A stretch of 8,225 nt of DNA from assembly GCA_041621755.1 (NCBI GenBank), contig JBFKAE010000135.1:1-8225 (forward strand), written 5' to 3'. Each line of letters begins with the position of its first letter. The stretch's first letter is position 1. Position numbers and translations under genes: made by a program. Below the pieces are notes generated by a model. It worked only from the letters and a program-made list of their open reading frames with translations. It had not been told where the DNA came from and made no database searches. Origin of the DNA: Sphingosinicella sp041621755. GTDB lineage: Bacteria; Pseudomonadota; Alphaproteobacteria; Sphingomonadales; Sphingomonadaceae. This document shows positions 6,385 to 8,225 of this stretch, piece by piece.

Positions 6385-6997
6385 TGAAACGCGCCTCCAG
6401 CTTCTCGACCGCCGCCTGCGTGAGGACCAGCGTGTCGTGATTGAGAATGTCATAGACGTTCGCACCGATCACCGGCAGCACATCAACCTTGTAGAGGTTC
6501 GAACATGCCAGGCGGAAATTCGTCGGCGTTTCGCCATCGATAAAAAGGCCGCTGACGATGCCAAGCTTGGCGAGCACATCTTTCAGCGCCTTGGTCTTGA
6601 CGTCCTTCAGCTCGATGTCCTTGAGGACAATGAGCTTGCCTTCCTTAGCCTTCGCCGAAAGCGCGGTCTTCAGGCCAAGCACGCGAACCTTCTTGTTGAG
6701 GCCCTGATCGAACGAGCGTGCGCGTGGTCCGTGCGCCTTGCCGCCACCGATGAAAATCGGGGCCCGGCGGTTGCCGTGACGGGCGCCGCCGCCACCTTTC
6801 TGCCGCCCGAACTTCTTGCCGGTACGCGCCACATCGCTGCGCTCGCGGGCCGCGCGGGCATAGCCCCGCTTGTTGGCGAGCTGCCAGGTGACGACGCGGT
6901 GCAAAATGTCGCTGCGGGGTTCGAGACCGAAAATATCGTCGTTCAGCTCGATGTCGCCCGCGGCTTTTGCATCGAGGGTCTGCATTTTGACCTTCAT
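6377..6997 (-). CDS. rplD: 50S ribosomal protein L4
   Basis: L4 is an early 50S assembly protein whose extended loop forms the tunnel constriction with L22. In gammaproteobacteria it also represses the S10 operon by binding its leader mRNA. The 206 residues show the N-terminal part DILHRVVTWQLANKRGYARA and the long basic/glycine-rich tunnel loop at about residues 50-95 (SDVARTGKKFGRQKGGGGAR; APIFIGGGKAHGPRARSF). The C-terminal globular segments ALKDVLAKLGIVSGLFIDGE and LPVIGANVYDILNHDTLVLT follow. The first ATG is chosen, giving MKVKMQTLDA; it is 3 bases after the rplC stop and has GGAAGG upstream. A second in-frame ATG is at codon 5. Autoregulation by L4 outside gammaproteobacteria is uncertain. 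Confidence 0.98.
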   Translation of the reverse strand: MKVKMQTLDAKAAGDIELNDDIFGLEPRSDILHRVVTWQLANKRGYARAARERSDVARTGKKFGRQKGGGGARHGNRRAPIFIGGGKAHGPRARSFDQGLNKKVRVLGLKTALSAKAKEGKLIVLKDIELKDVKTKALKDVLAKLGIVSGLFIDGETPTNFRLACSNLYKVDVLPVIGANVYDILNHDTLVLTQAAVEKLEARFNG

Positions 6998-7000
6998 CGC

Positions 7001-7759
7001 TTAACCTTCCTGGCTATCGGTTGCTGCATCTTCAGCCGGCGCCTCAGCAGGCGTTTCGGCAGGTGCAGTGTCGTTGCTATTTGCGGCCTGTTTCAGACCG
7101 GCGGGGAACGGCGCTTCATTCGGGCGAGCGATTTTCATCGCGTCGCGTACGAGAAGCCAGCCACCCTTGTGACCCGGGACAGACCCCTTGACGAAGATAA
7201 GGCCACGATCCGTGTCGGTGCCAACCACTTCAAGATTCTGCTGCGTGCGATTACGCGCACCCATTTGACCGGCCATCTTCTTGTTCTTGAAGACCTTGCC
7301 AGGATCCTGGTTCATACCCGTCGAACCGTGCGAGCGGTGCGAGATCGAAACACCGTGTGAGGCGCGAAGACCTCCGAAGCCCCAACGCTTCATGGCGCCG
7401 GCAAAGCCCTTGCCCTGCGTCGAGCCGGTGATGTCAACCATCTGGCCTGCAACAAAATGGTCCGCCGACAGTTCGGTGCCGACGTCAACCAGTGCATCTT
7501 CGCTCACCCGAAATTCGGCGACACGCGCCTTCGGCTCGACTTCAGCTTTCGCGAAGTGGCCGCGAACGGGCTTTGTAACATTCTTGATTTTCGCAGTGCC
7601 AGCGCCAAGCTGAAGCGCGACATAGCCGTCGCGATCTTCCGTGCGCTGCGCCACCACCTGACAGCCTTCAAGGCTGAGGACGGTGACAGGGACATGACGA
7701 CCATCGTCCTGAAACAGGCGCGTCATCCCCACTTTTTTTGCGATCACGCCAGTGCGCAT
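7001..7759 (-). CDS. rplC: 50S ribosomal protein L3
   Basis: L3 is one of the first proteins in 50S assembly and reaches close to the peptidyl-transferase centre. The 252 residues begin MRTGVIAKKVGMTRLFQDDG. The central signature is complete: TGSTQGKGFAGAMKRWGFGG (about 111-130), ASHGVSISHRSHGSTG and NQDPGKVFKNKKMAGQMGAR. Gln151 in NQDPG corresponds to the E. coli glutamine methylated by PrmB; a prmB gene is not visible here. The conserved body ends near residue 220. Beyond it is a tail of about 30 residues rich in Ala, Pro, Glu and Asp (with repeated PAE units), absent from E. coli L3 (209 residues). The ATG is preceded by a strong GGAAGGA sequence in the gap after rpsJ. Confidence 0.98.
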   Translation of the reverse strand: MRTGVIAKKVGMTRLFQDDGRHVPVTVLSLEGCQVVAQRTEDRDGYVALQLGAGTAKIKNVTKPVRGHFAKAEVEPKARVAEFRVSEDALVDVGTELSADHFVAGQMVDITGSTQGKGFAGAMKRWGFGGLRASHGVSISHRSHGSTGMNQDPGKVFKNKKMAGQMGARNRTQQNLEVVGTDTDRGLIFVKGSVPGHKGGWLLVRDAMKIARPNEAPFPAGLKQAANSNDTAPAETPAEAPAEDAATDSQEG

Positions 7760-7777
7760 GATCCGGTCCTTCCTAAT

Positions 7778-7828
7778 TCAGAGGCCCGCGCCACAATTGG
7801 CAACGGGCATGACTACACAAACAGGCGA
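7778..7828 (-). promoter_or_regulatory. Stem-loop in the rpsJ-rplC gap
   Basis: The 69 bases between rpsJ and rplC contain a good inverted repeat at 7784-7808. On the transcript strand the arms are GCCCGUUGCC and GGCGCGGGC around the loop AAUUGU, giving eight Watson-Crick pairs plus one G-U pair with one bulged U. The rplC ribosome binding sequence GGAAGGA lies just downstream, outside the stem. No U-run follows on either strand, so it does not look like an intrinsic terminator. It could protect an RNA end, be a processing site or affect rplC translation; its function is inferred only from position. I see no convincing promoter in the gap. Confidence 0.45.
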
Positions 7829-8143
<315 letters not shown>

Positions 8144-8200
8144 GACGATCCGTTTCAAACTTTTCTGACCGACTATCCGGCCTGAAATTCAACCTCTATT
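8144..8200 (-). promoter_or_regulatory. rpsJ upstream leader, no clear promoter
   Basis: This non-coding stretch lies before rpsJ. A TTGAAT at 8187-8192 (minus strand) resembles a -35 hexamer, but there is no good -10 element 16 to 18 bases downstream: the best candidate, TCAGAA, is poor. No long structured leader like the E. coli S10 leader fits in the visible part. There is no trace of an EF-Tu C-terminal coding sequence within the 82 bases to the window edge. The cluster promoter may lie further upstream, or transcription may continue from a preceding gene. Confidence 0.3.
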
Positions 8201-8225
8201 TTCAAAAACAAACCGGTCCGGCGCG
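8201..8225 (-). terminator. Possible downstream arm of an intrinsic terminator, cut by window edge
   Basis: Reading the minus strand into the window, the first bases are CGCGCCGGACCGGTTTGTTTTT, a G+C-rich stretch followed by a T-rich run. This is what the 3' arm and U-tract of a rho-independent terminator for a preceding gene on the same strand would look like. In many related bacteria tuf (EF-Tu) precedes rpsJ. The 5' arm would be outside the window, so pairing cannot be tested. The internal CCGGACCGG alone has too small a loop to form the hairpin. Confidence 0.3.

Noticed and set aside
6385..6465. N-terminal extension of L23 by 27 codons
   Set aside because: Out-of-frame overlap with the end of rplD; the family start MAKAKQAE is at 6384.
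6437..7360. Plus-strand open frame of 307 codons opposite rplD and rplC
   Set aside because: It is antisense to two unmistakable ribosomal-protein genes, has no family resemblance I recognise, and long antisense frames are expected from biased codon use at this G+C.
7784..7808. Intrinsic terminator between rpsJ and rplC
   Set aside because: The stem is not followed by a T-run on either strand, and termination here would cut off an essential operon.
8144..8158. TTG start giving S10 five extra residues
   Set aside because: The ATG start METQNIRIRL fits the family, and the extra residues have no counterpart that I know of.
8164..8192. Promoter with -35 TTGAAT upstream of rpsJ
   Set aside because: No acceptable -10 hexamer at a suitable distance, so the match is too weak to call.

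Overview
The window is a conserved bacterial ribosomal-protein cluster, lying entirely on the minus strand. It contains the complete S10 operon set followed by the first part of the spc set. Read in the direction of transcription (from high to low coordinates) the order is rpsJ, rplC, rplD, rplW, rplB, rpsS, rplV, rpsC, rplP, rpmC, rpsQ, rplN, rplX, rplE, rpsN, rpsH, rplF, rplR. All 18 genes are recognisable by full-length family sequence. Only the last, rplR, is cut by the window edge. No gene of the canonical order is missing and none is inserted.

The protein sequences look alphaproteobacterial, most likely Sphingomonadales. This is judged from memory of family sequences: the L3 with an Ala/Pro/Glu-rich tail, the S19 LPQFVGLTFNVYNG segment, the L2 VAKNPVDHPHGGGEG segment, and the long zinc-free S14. 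No database search was possible. G+C is about 60% in the few lines counted.

The layout is very compact. Most neighbours are separated by 1 to 18 bases or overlap by 1 or 8 bases, and the ribosome binding site of a gene often sits in the last codons of the gene before it. This favours one long transcript with translational coupling. Only two internal gaps exceed 30 bases: rpsJ-rplC (69 bases, with a good stem-loop) and rplP-rpsC (65 bases, with a short palindrome). The rplE-rpsN gap is 29 bases. The 82 bases upstream of rpsJ hold no coding sequence and may contain the downstream arm of a terminator belonging to the preceding gene.

The products work together in the ribosome. S10, S19, S14, S3, S8 and S17 belong to the small subunit (S10, S14, S19 and S3 in the head). 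L2, L3, L4, L5, L6, L14, L16, L18, L22, L23, L24 and L29 belong to the large subunit (peptidyl-transferase surroundings, exit tunnel and central protuberance).

I found no sign of a novel system, mobile element, CRISPR array, tRNA or rRNA gene. The points worth a second look are modest: intercistronic structures, a repeated start/stop overlap motif, an acidic L3 tail and a substitution in S19.
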